Below are positions 24,207-34,506 of a stretch of 64,000 nucleotides of DNA, piece after piece. The notes under the pieces were generated by a model. That model had not been told where the DNA came from. It saw only the letters and a program-made list of their open reading frames with translations, and ran no database searches. The DNA is from Setophaga petechia (taxonomy: Eukaryota > Chordata > Aves > Passeriformes > Parulidae). Numbering within the stretch: the stretch's first letter is position 1; each line of letters begins with the position of its first letter. Where the stretch lies: NCBI GenBank assembly GCA_024362935.1, contig JANCRA010000010.1, positions 14,190,501 to 14,254,500 of the forward strand, given 5' to 3'. A program made the position numbers and the translations under genes.

Positions 24207-27200
24207 AGGGAGCTGCTCCTTTGACAGGAGAAATGAGTGGGGAGAAGGTTTTGGACAAAGCCTGAGGAATAAAAAGACAGAGACCCAGGTGGTCTTGTTT
24301 GAGATACCAGTAAAACCACACTTTGGGAGAAAGGTTGGCACAAACATTTGTTAAGAGATCCACGATCTGAGGTAGTAGACCTAAAAAATCTATTTACAAT
24401 GGCTACACCAGTCCTCAAACTATGAGCAAAAGCATTGGAAATGTTGTTTGGTAATTTCCATTGGAAGCAGGAAGAGCAAACCACTCCTGTTTGGTGAATT
24501 TGAAAGGTGTGTGGTGGAGAATGAATGGCTGGAATCCACTGCAATCTTTCTGTAGTGCTGTTATGAGTCCAAATGCACAGGGCTCAGTGGAGAATAAAAC
24601 CCCTTAAAATAATTTCAAATCTCTTTTCTAGGCATACTTTTATTGGGAACACTTAGGGAAGAAGGAAATGGTATGCTTTTCAGAGTAAAAAGTTGAAATT
24701 CTTCCCTTTTCACAGCTGAACATTTTCTTCTTCCATCTCTGCTCAGTCATTAGGTGTTGGGTCTTAAATTTATCCTGTCCCCTGGGAGGAAAAAATATCC
24801 ATGTTCTTTAGAGAGAAGGACTTAGTTCTTTGATAGGTTTACTTTAAAAAGAGATAAGGGAGAGACTTGCAACAGATTTGAAGTGTTAAAAATAGCCATG
24901 GACAGTATGTAGGTGGTGTCAGTTTTGTAGCTTTTCTTAATGCAAGTACAGAGCTGAGAGGGATAAGATGGCACAGGAGCAAGGTGCTGTGGAGGTGGTC
25001 ATGCAGCTGAGAGTGTGTTTTCTAGCCTCACCATTTGTTGAGCTGTTTGACATCTGGGTTGACCTTGAGTACTTTGTCTGCAAAGCTGGTATCAGGTTTG
25101 GAATTGGACAATATTTTATGGACTTGGTGGGTGTACTTGGAATAAAAGGGACTTATGGTGACAAAGACTTTGGAATTTGAAAATCCATCAGCGTTTCTTG
25201 AAAGGATTCTTTTTTAAAATGGGGACAATAAAATGAAATTTTGTATGGTTTTGAATATTTCTCTTACAATTAGAAAAATCTAATCTTTAAGAAAATTGGT
25301 GCAAAATTACTATTACCACAATGGAGAGAAAAATTCTCTATTCTGTCTGAAGCAATCACTGCTTGTTTTGATTTTGTTTAGGTTCATTGCACAAGAATAT
25401 GGAACAGAGCTCCCATTTGAGCCCATGACCCCTGGGGTGGAGTGTTGGGGGTGTCTGTGCTGGAGGACTGTTCCTTCCTGGGGGAACCCCTCATGATGCC
25501 ACTGTGGGTCATTTTCAGCTGTGCAGACCTGGACAGAGGGGGCAGAGTTGTTGGACAGGCAAATACTTCAGGGGAACAGCTAGGCATGTTCCTGCCTTGG
25601 GATAGAGAATGGGTTTGATGAACCTGGAGCCTTTTCTTGTGTGGTTTTTAGGCTGGGGCTTCTGTGGCTTCTGTAACACAAACTGCAGATGGGGCTGAAA
25701 TTTTCTGTTGGTTTGTTGGCCTCATATTGTCTAGCAGTTTCTGGGATTTTCATAATTGGGAGGGAAGCTTTCTAAGGGCACCAGCAGTGCTGCCTGTGAG
25801 TTATTCTTTGCTTTTTGCACACAGACTGATTTGTATTTGTTCTCTTTACAACCTGTGGGGGTAACCCAGAGCAGCCACAGGGATGTGCTGGTCATTCACC
25901 TTTTTGATCTTTTGTCAAAATACATTTAGTGAGAACAGTGGGGTGTGAGGAGAACGTTAGGAGTCTTCCAGCAGGTCAGTGTCAAAGGGGAGAGAGAGAG
26001 ACCATTGTAAGGCTCTATCACAGTCAGTGGAAAAAGGAGAAAGAACAGCCTACCAAGAAACTGTTGTGTTAGACCTCAAGAGATGAGCTCTGGGACTGCA
26101 AAATTCTCTTACTGAATTGATGAAATAGTAAATGAAAGGGGAAGCAAAATTTTATTGAAATTAACATGAAGTCCCTTTAATCATCAAGCTTAATCCTCAG
26201 TAGAAAAGGACTCCAAAATTGATTTAAAATCTCAGTACAACTATCCTCTCTAATGTGAAACAGAGATTCAAGTAAATGAATGATTTGCTTAAAAAATTCT
26301 GACTAATCTTGAGAACATTAAAATTAATATAAATGTGTGATCTCAAGTTCTATCCATTTTTGGATCCCATTTCAGTAAGTGCATATAATTTGGAATGGGA
26401 CCTAAGCCATTTTATGTGTAAGTGTACAGGGAATGCACTCCTGTACCTTTAATCAGAATGTCAAAGAGAGATCAGCTTTGCTGTTTCACATAAGGTATGG
26501 AAATAGCACCTGAGATGAGCTGGAATAGAAAGAAAGGATACTCTGGAGTGGAAATACTACAGTTTCCTTCAGGATATGAGGGGATTTAAGCAGCTATTTC
26601 CATGGGGCAAACAACACCTGTGAGGCTGTGAGAGCTCCTGGCTGTGTGTGCTCATATTATAATAAATATTGCATATGTGTCTGAAGCTCTCTCAAGGACC
26701 TTGCTGTGCATGCCAGGATCCACTGGGATAAGAGAGACCATCTCCCTGGATCCTTGGCTTTGTGGAGCAGTGTTTTCTGCCTTCCTCCCTCCAGTGATTG
26801 TCCCTTGGGATAATTCATTGCTTCTGCTAAGGAATTCTGAGAAAGGCAATCTGATCCATAATCTTAGGTGCTAAATCATTCAAAGTTCAATTTATTTTAT
26901 ATCCTGTAAGAAAAAGTTAATTAATTGCTCAGTTTAGAGATTGTGCTATTTCCTGCTGAACATCAACAGGAATCAGCTATGTTTACTTAAGATACTTTCA
27001 TCATAGGGTTAAAGGTGAGATGAGGACACACTATCATCTCAACTATTAAGTAAATTTTGTATAACAGAGATAATTACCCCTCGCAGATGCCTGCACTGTT
27101 AACCCAGTGCTTTTAGTCAGACAGAAGTGTTTAGCCTTTGGAAAAAGCAGATGTGTCACAGGCAGATAAGCAAGGATATGCCTGCAGCACCCAGGAGCAC

Positions 27201-28194
27201 ATGGGTGCTCTGATGCTTCAGAGCTGGAAGTGGAGAAACCTAAAGAACTCAAGTACATCTGCTCAACTGGGAGGAAAACAAATTCTTTGTTAGCTCAGGG
27301 AGATGATCAGCCCCTGAAATGAAAGAACTGATTATAATAATTTTTCAAAAGTTGGGCTGAGTACTGAGGAAAATCAAGGGCTGCTGTTGCTTGCTGTGCC
27401 TTGTGGCTAAAGAACCTGCCCAGGGGCATTCCTGGATTTGCTCCTGTTCTTCCCTTCCATTTCCAGCCAGAGTGGTGGGTTCAAACCCTGTTCTTTAGTC
27501 AGACTTCTGGTGGTTTATGATGCCAGCAATGGTGACTTTATTGCTTCTCTGGATGCTGGAGTTGTACTGGTCCTGCTGTGGCTTCTCCCCTCTCCCTTTG
27601 TCCTGCCAGACCTCTGAGACCAGAACTGCCCTGTTTCCTACAAACTCATGTCCCACCATGCAGACTTCCTGTAGCAGAGATTCTCCTGTGTATTTCTGTG
27701 CTTTCTGAGGTACATGAGAGGCACAGTAAATAAAGCAGGAAGCACTTCTTTCACAGAATTAACTATTTACCTTTGCATTTATACTTTTTGGACTACAGCA
27801 TATGTATTAAAATAAGCTGCTGTCAGCTGAAGTGAAATCACTTACTGCAGCTTGTAAGGGATTTTACACATCCTTCTGCAAGCCCAAGAATTAGACATCT
27901 GCTAGGATCAGGGTTAGAGAAAATGATACTAAATTGCAGAATTTGGGGAAAGCCTGGAAGATGTTGTTGAAGCTTCTGAGTTCTGATGTTGCTCTTCTGA
28001 GGAGCAGAGAGGGTATTGAAAATTGCTGTCCCTCGATCTGTCCAGGCTGCCAGATGTGGACGGGTTCCATTGAAGAATAAAACTGAGTGTTTGTCACAGA
28101 CTGTCAGTGAACTCCTGTAGGTTGTGGAGAGTGAATGTGCCATACTTGGAGAAGGTGCTGGGCCAACAGTCTGGGGGAATGGAATGTCCTTCCT
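24207..28194. other. Non-coding unique sequence
   Basis: No gene or recognised repeat was found. Frames of 60-90 codons occur on both strands. A tRNA B-box-like word at 27478-27488 lacks a cloverleaf. Confidence 0.6.
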
Positions 28195-28475
28195 TTGTTG
28201 CAGGGACACAGCAGAGCTGTTGCAGTGCCAGCTTCCCCATAATACCCAGTGACCAATTATATTGCTGCTAAACCAAGCCACAGTAAAATCTGTGTCACGC
28301 TTAAATTGCTGTAACAAAAATGTGCGGTCAGCTGTATCAGAAACCTTTGCTAGATCAATAAATAAGGCTCCATAAATGTGGACAATATCCAGAGAAATCA
28401 TACTATCATTCCCAATGCATACAGCTGTACTGCAGTAGCTGGTCTGAGCATGGACCTGCATCCAGAATGAACAGC
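28195..28475 (-). mobile_element. Decayed reverse transcriptase of a non-LTR retrotransposon
   Basis: On the minus strand, 28321-28380 translates as HIYGALFIDLAKVSDTADRT, a close match to RT motif A of non-LTR elements (the ALF-D-L-AK-FDTVDH type). The next residues include TVAWFSS, the usual helix after it. Just upstream in another frame lies VHSGCRSML (about 28442-28468), which fits the SGFRP block before motif A. One frameshift therefore separates the two blocks. The motif-A Asp is kept but the following AF is VS and the DH is DR. Downstream YxDD and GVPQGS blocks are not visible. The type is closer to L2/Rex-like RTs than to bird CR1, whose motif A has a different spelling. The copy lies within a 230-codon frame (27838-28530) whose remainder is not RT-like. 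It is non-functional. Confidence 0.7.
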
Positions 28476-28868
28476 AGCTGCTTAACTGGTGTATAAATCT
28501 CCTGTGAACACATGGCTGTGTGGGTGACACTTAAATGAAGAATGGCCAGGGTAGATGTGACCTTTTGTGTAATTTTGTGAACCTGGAGGATAACTGCTTG
28601 TCATGTAGCTTCTTCCTGATTCAGTCTGAGGGTAGAATTTGTGCTTTCCTGACTGATCAGACGCAGAGTGTGACTGTGGCATGTGAAGGGTTCATCAGCA
28701 GCAGGTGCCTGTTTGTCAGAACCAGCTCACCCATGCCAGGACAGCAAGATTTTTCCAGTATTGTTTCTTTTCTGAATTTTTACTTTCTGCCACCATAAAT
28801 TACTTTCTCTAATACTTCAGATGGTCTTCACTCACTTTTATTGTAGAGATTGAAGTTAAATAATACTA
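28476..28868. other. Spacer between RT relic and LTR
   Basis: No further RT block was recognised upstream on the minus strand, although the relic may extend a little into this interval. The 87-codon plus-strand frame at 28535-28798 is not recognisable. Confidence 0.5.
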
Positions 28869-29465
28869 TGCTGGTGGTGGCTGGAGTAAGGTTATTTTTC
28901 TTCCCAGTGACTGTGGGGCTGTGTTTTGGATTTGTGCTGAACACAGTGATGGTGATAACAGAAGTGCTTTTGTTCTTGCTGAGCAGGGCTTACACAGAGC
29001 TGAGGCCTTTTCTCCTTTCCACACTGCCATGCTGGCAAGGAAATGGGGAGTATGAGAGGTGAGGAGGAGGCACAGCCAGGACAGGCAACCCCAGCTGACC
29101 AAAGGGATATTCTGGACCACGTATATAGATACATAGCAGGATATTCCTGCTCAATATATAGAGTGGGGGGAAGAAGGAGGAAGAAGAGATGTTTGGAGTG
29201 ATGGTGTTTGTCTTCCCAAGTCACTGATACACGTGATGAGGCCCTGCTCTCCTGGAGATGGGTGAACTCCTGCCTGCCCATGGGAAGCAGTGAATTCATT
29301 CCTTGTTTTACTTTGCTTTGTACATGGCCTTTGCTTTCCCTTTTAAACTCTCTCAACGCATGAGTTTTCTGGCTTTTACCCTTCCAGTTCTCTCCCAATC
29401 CTACTGTTGGGGGAGTGAGTGGCTGTGTGGTGTTTGGCTGTTGGTTAGGGTTTAAAACCATGACA
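28869..29465 (+). mobile_element. ERVL-type solo LTR (sense)
   Basis: The 597-bp element starts tgctggtggtggctgg and ends aaaaccatgaca. It follows, block by block, an LTR common in bird genomes: the gttatttttcttcccagtg start, the ttgttcttgctgagcagg block, the ccaaagggatattctggacc block, a TATA region, a purine-rich leader at 29161-29190, the gtttgtcttcccaagtcac block, the gcctgcccatgggaagcag block, and the U5-like end with ctggcttttacccttccag. The usual ATTAAA-like poly(A) signal is changed to TTTAAA (29340-29346 region). I saw no convincing flanking duplication, so the insertion is old or its ends have changed. No internal retroviral genes adjoin it. The long minus-strand frame at 28892-29536 is its antisense and not a protein gene. 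Confidence 0.88.
29155..29160 (+). promoter_or_regulatory. Putative TATA box of the ERVL-type LTR
   Basis: TATATA sits just before the purine-rich gagtggggggaagaagg stretch. This is where the TATA element of this LTR lies, about 310 bp from its 3' end. Whether it still drives transcription is unknown. Confidence 0.5.
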
Positions 29466-30394
29466 AAATGACCAGAAGTCAGGCTGCATTGTTTCTCAGA
29501 CACATTTATAATGCTATTTTCATTATGCTTTTTCATTACTGGGTAACTTTTGAGGGAGGAAGAGTTTAGTGATTAATCATGATTACAAAGAGTTTAGAAG
29601 TAATGTGTACCAGTTGTAATTGTGACATTGTAAAATCAGCCATGAGTGCCAGACTAAGATGGAGTACTGCTGTAGGTAATGACAGTTGCATATCCTCCAC
29701 TGATTTTTGTAGTCTGGTCTCTGCTGAAGGGATTTCATCTGGTATTTTCTGTGTTTGGGAACTTAGAGTGTATTCCCTCCTTTTCCTCATGTCTGTGCCT
29801 GATTCACACTGTGCAGGCTTTGGTCCCAACTGCAGTTTAAATGTGAATCCTCCCATTCAAAATCTATGGATGTGTGTACCCTGATCTAATACTTTTGTTG
29901 GCCTGAATGACATGTGCTGTTTATTGAGCTGGGCATTCTGGAATTCCCCATTCTGACTGTTCTTTCCTCCTCAGGGTGTGTAAGTTCCTGGTCATTGCAC
30001 ACCTGGTATAAACTGCAGCTCTCTGGGCATTGTGAAACAACAAGGGATATGGGTAAATTCTACAAAATACAAATGTGACATGGTGTGAATTTTACACCAC
30101 CTGCCTTCTTAATGCTGACACTTTCTACCTAATAATATATGTTTGGATTTGGGAGAAACAACACCTCACCTGTGTGTTCTGACTCCAGAACATGGAGCAA
30201 AGGGCAGGCAGAGTCAAGATCAACAGCTGGAGCTGAGATTGTGCATGGGATATTTAACCTTCAAATGAGTGGCAAGGACTGGGGTAAATGGTGACAGAAA
30301 ATAGGCAAGTGGTAAATCCAGTAAATGGATTTAGTATAGATGTGGAAAATGTTTGTATGGGTGATTTAACACTACAGTTACCCAAATTTGTCCT
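29466..30394. other. Non-coding unique sequence
   Basis: No gene recognised. The 101-codon plus-strand frame at 29579-29884 and its antisense lack any familiar domain. Confidence 0.58.
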
Positions 30395-30601
30395 GGCCAG
30401 GGGCTTGCCACTGAAGCAATTAATTGAATGAGATGGGCATGGTTACATGAGTTCTTACTGTTCTTAGCTAGGGCTGTGTATGTACATGTGACAAATAAAT
30501 TGCTGGTGACTGGCAGGGATTGTAGTAAAAGGTGGCATGCCCCTTAGCCAGAGGCAGGCTTTGGAGGCAATTAATCAAATGAGTTGGGCAAAGATATGTG
30601 A
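30395..30601. repeat. Diverged direct repeat, unit about 55 bp, offset 151 bp
   Basis: The segment 30397-30450 (ccaggggcttgcc ... caattaattgaatgag ... tgggca ... tga) recurs at 30548-30601 (ccagaggcaggct ... caattaatcaaatgag ... tgggca ... tga), with about two thirds of positions identical. It may be an old tandem duplication of about 150 bp that has otherwise decayed, or two copies of an unrecognised repeat. Confidence 0.65.
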
Positions 30602-33600
30602 CACCTGTCTCAGATAGCACTGCAAATACACATGCAATTAATGATCTTGATGAAAGAGAGAAGAGATAATTTAAAGTAAGGTGTTCTCTAAAAAGCTAGA
30701 AACTCTTACTAGAACATTTCTGCCTTAGCTACAGAGGAGTCCCAGCACTTTCAAAGCATCTGCTTTCCAGGTAATTCAGTGTATGCACATATGAACAGGA
30801 AGCACAAAGAATTTTCAGTGTCCTAAAATTCCCTCAGCTTGAAAGCTGCTTGCACAAACAATGTACATTGTGTTCAAGTACTGTAGCTCAACTCCCAAAT
30901 TCAACATAAAGATAGCAGAAATTCCCAAACATGGTAGAGAGCTCTTATAAACATTTTTGCACCAGGTATTAGATAATGTAACCTGAGAGTTTGCAAATGT
31001 ACTTTGCTTTTTTGACAGCAGGTATTTTAGGGCTTTTTAGGTCATGACACTTTTTTTACAAGCTAAAGGAATATTGATCTAACCATAGTCTTCACCAAAT
31101 TTATGCTGCATTGCACCTTTGCATGGCAAGCATTAATTTCTAATGGTGATCTTGAGATTTAAAGAAAAAATTAAAAATGGTAGTAATAGTTTTTTTCCCC
31201 ATAGAGATTTAGCTCATCAACTGTTTTTAGCTCTTGTTTCTTCTTGCCTCCAGCCCTTTTCCTTCAGAAAAATGACACTTATTCCACCCTGAAACTACTT
31301 CTCCACTGTAAGAATATCCTTGAGTCACTACTGACTTAACCAAAAGCCTCCCAATGCAAACAGTTAACTATGAAGGCTGATAATGTGCTGAGTTTTGCCT
31401 GCAAAGCCTAATACAAGGTCAGATCAGTCCTTTTAGGAGTTGCACCTAAAAATGATGACCCTTATGCAGGGGTCTTCACTTGTTATGTTTGTCTGCTTCT
31501 TCTTTGTACTGGAGAACAAAGTCTGTCCCTCTTGTGCAGCTCTGTTCTGCAGTGGATGTATTGTTTGGGTTTTGATCCTACTATCAAAATGAGTTGTTTG
31601 GGAATGTTGTCCTTAGGTTTATCTCCTGCTGCTGTAGTGTCCCAGGCATTGCTCCCCACTGAGAGTATCCCTGATGCAAACTTCTGGAGACTCCCTTAGC
31701 TCTTCTTTTGTAGCTGGATTTTGTGTGAAGTCTGCAGAGCTCTTTTCTGAGATATCCCTACCTTGCTGAAATGAACAGGAATTGATACTTAGCCTTTATT
31801 AACCCAAGCTTAACATCTCATCAATTATCTGAAGAAACATTTAAGATTTTTTTTTTTCCAGACTTGTCATGGCAACTCATGGACTTTCAAGATAAAGCAA
31901 AGAGATAGCGTTAGCTTAAATGATGAGCAAACTGGTTGACAAGCACAATGGGAGATGATCTTTAGTATGTACATTAACAGCTTGCCATTTCAGAGAACTC
32001 CTTTTAGCTGAATTGAGTGGCACTTTTGTTCTCTTTGCAGTTTCATTCCCACAGCAGGGAGAATACAAGAAAAGGAAGAGCAGGACCCTACAGATGGCAG
32101 TCTGATCAGTTAATTTCAACAGCAACTGAAAAGGAATCTTTTCATCTCCTCATAAGCCTCTGTCCATTGCTTGCAGGGTCCCAAAGAAAGGAAGAGAGCA
32201 CGGGAGCAGGGTACCCTGAGGGCCCCACCACTCCCACAAGGTCAAACTCGTTACCTGCTCCACTGCACTTCTAAACTGTACCTGTCAAGAAAAGATTAAC
32301 AGAGATCTTTTAATTTTTTTCTCCCTACCACAAGTGAAACATAAAAGCAGCGATAGAAATGTCTTAAGGAGAACCAGGATGATGATACAGAGATTCTTTA
32401 GCATAGAAGAGAAACAATCTGTATTTAGTGTGTTCACAGACATAGAAATTATTTGCAGGCTGGTTATCAATCCTTCCAGTAGTCTGCTGGAACCTGGAGA
32501 TATGAGGTAGCTTCTGGAGTTGTCAGTGTTTGGAGTTAAAGAAGAATGAATGCATTGCTGTCAAGTGATCCTTCTCTATTTTTATTTTTTTAACCCTGCT
32601 TTATTATTCGTGTGCAAGCAAAAGAAGAGGACAACTAGATGGGAATGAGAAATTAACTAAAAAAAAAAAAATCTGGCTGAAACATAGAGACTTAGTCAAT
32701 AGAGCTGGGTTGTCTTTTTCTAGAGAGCAGTTTGAAGAGACGATTCAGGTTGGGACCACATTTCACATTTCTTGTTGGTTTCTCACCAAGCCTGTTCTGT
32801 ATGTATTTCCATATGCAGGTGTTAATGAAATCAGTTTAATTCCATTCATTACATCTCTATTGGAATAGGTCCAATATATTCTAATAACACTCAACCTGCT
32901 AATTGTTTCCCAGTGAAAATAGAGATGGGTCAGTCTGAACCTATAGGACTTTATTATTGATTACCTGGAAGCTTGATTGATGGTCTTAGTTCTTAATGAA
33001 TTAATCTGCATTAGTGATGAGGAAAAGTAGAAATAGTTTTAATTTTAGTCCTACTGAAGCTGGGGATGTGTCTTAAATTTTGCAAACCAGCAATGGATAA
33101 ATGAGAAGTCTCCAGGTCAGTGGAGTTAACCACAGGCTTCAGAATACTAATTTTGGTCTTTGTTTTGCTTTTTCTTAGAATGAAGCCTGAGTCTACAAGC
33201 ACTTTTTCTTTCATTTCTAACTTTAAAATTGCTCAATATCAGTTTTGCAGTAAAGTCAAAGCTGGACTTTGGGCTTCCCCCTTGTAAGCCACATTGAAAT
33301 TTGCTGTAAATCCACTTGACTACTTGGTTGGCAGTGAGATAGGATTAATGTGCCCTGATAGAAAATGACATAAATAAACTAGAATTTTCAGAGGAGTACT
33401 TTTAGGGCCAAAAATATTCTCCCTAAAATTTAGAAATACCCTAATTCAACAATGCTGGGATTTTTTTCCTTTAAAAAGGAACAATTCTTTTCAGCTTGTG
33501 CAATTCTGTACCAGTAATTATAGTTACTAAGCTTAAAAGAAATATCATGGAATGGACATATATGTGCACATGCATGCATATGTATTTCTCTATGCACAAA

Positions 33601-34206
33601 CAGCTAGATTTTGAATTTAGCTTCTAGAGATTTATTAAAGTGACATGTGGTGTCACCTCCTGCTTTGTAGGAACCCTTAGTTAAAAAGATATGAGGGCAG
33701 TGATTGTAAAACCATCATGTTACAAACATTACTTAATGCTTCTGTCAGTCAGCTCTCTCTGGTGTGCAGTAGTCTCACATCAGAAGGCATTAATCTTACA
33801 CTGGCTGATAGACAGAAATGCAGCATTGCTCTTCTGTTAAATCAAAATGTGCCCAGTCCTTTGCAGGAATGTCCCATTCCTGCCAGTAAGAGGCTCTGCT
33901 CTTTTGGCAACATACTGTGTCCTTGCCTTGTCATAAGAGATTCTGACTTTTCACTAATGTATGTAAATCTTTGGTTTTCAACACTGGAAAACAGTGCAGG
34001 TCACTCTAGACCTAGAAGGACCCCAAATCTATATTAGTTCCTCAAAACAAAAGGACTTCAGGGAAGGTAGCTGTACTAAATAGTAAAAAGCAACAATAAA
34101 AGCCACAATTTGGTGCTGAAAGTTCAGTTCCATTCTTCTATTCCCTTTGCTGTCCTGAACTGCAGCCTCTGTGAGCTCCCACCTCTGCTTCAGTTGCAGG
34201 AAGGTC
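30602..34206. other. Non-coding unique sequence
   Basis: No gene recognised. A T run occurs at 31850-31859, an A run at about 32659-32671, and an alternating purine-pyrimidine stretch at 33557-33583. Confidence 0.58.
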
Positions 34207-34506
34207 TCACCCCTTGGTCAGTTTGTATATGTCAATGGACACGTGTGTACATCTATTCATACCTGGATCTTCTTGTATGTTATAGCTCTTGTCTTTAGAA
34301 CCTTTTTTACCTCTTTTTTGTAAGACCTTCTGAGGAGGTTTATTTGGGTTGCTTGTTGTCAATCTTGGTTGATTCTGTGGCTTCTCACTGCCAGACCCTT
34401 GTTTGGTTTCCAATTTTTGTTTGTCTTGTTCTCTGGGCTGCTTTCCTTGTGGATTCTTTAGCATGTTTGCCATTAGGTTTTCATCTTCTTGAAATGTCAA
34501 ACCCAC
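34207..34506 (-). other. Unassigned open frame, Lys/Gln-rich 99 codons
   Basis: This minus-strand frame is strongly hydrophilic, rich in Lys, Gln, Asn and Pro, with a basic VLQKRGKKGSKDK patch at about residues 61-73. A donor-like CAG|GTATGA follows the codons for IQEDP (about 34266), and a weak acceptor-like GCAG lies just above 34510. The composition follows from an A-rich strand and may mean nothing. I do not recognise the protein, and no neighbouring exon was found. It could be a lone exon, a decayed retrocopy or chance. Confidence 0.2.

Noticed and set aside
24368..24378. let-7-like word tgaggtagtag
   Set aside because: Only the first 11 bases agree with let-7, the following bases differ, and no complementary arm forms a pre-miRNA hairpin nearby.
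24059..24544. 161-codon minus-strand frame
   Set aside because: It runs from unique DNA into an antisense CR1 3' tail, which is untranslated in the element.
27478..27488. tRNA B-box-like ggttcaaaccc
   Set aside because: The T-arm would need three wobble pairs, no A box or anticodon arm lies at the right distance, and no cloverleaf can be drawn.
28892..29536. 214-codon minus-strand frame
   Set aside because: It is the antisense of the ERVL-type LTR and has no domain of its own.
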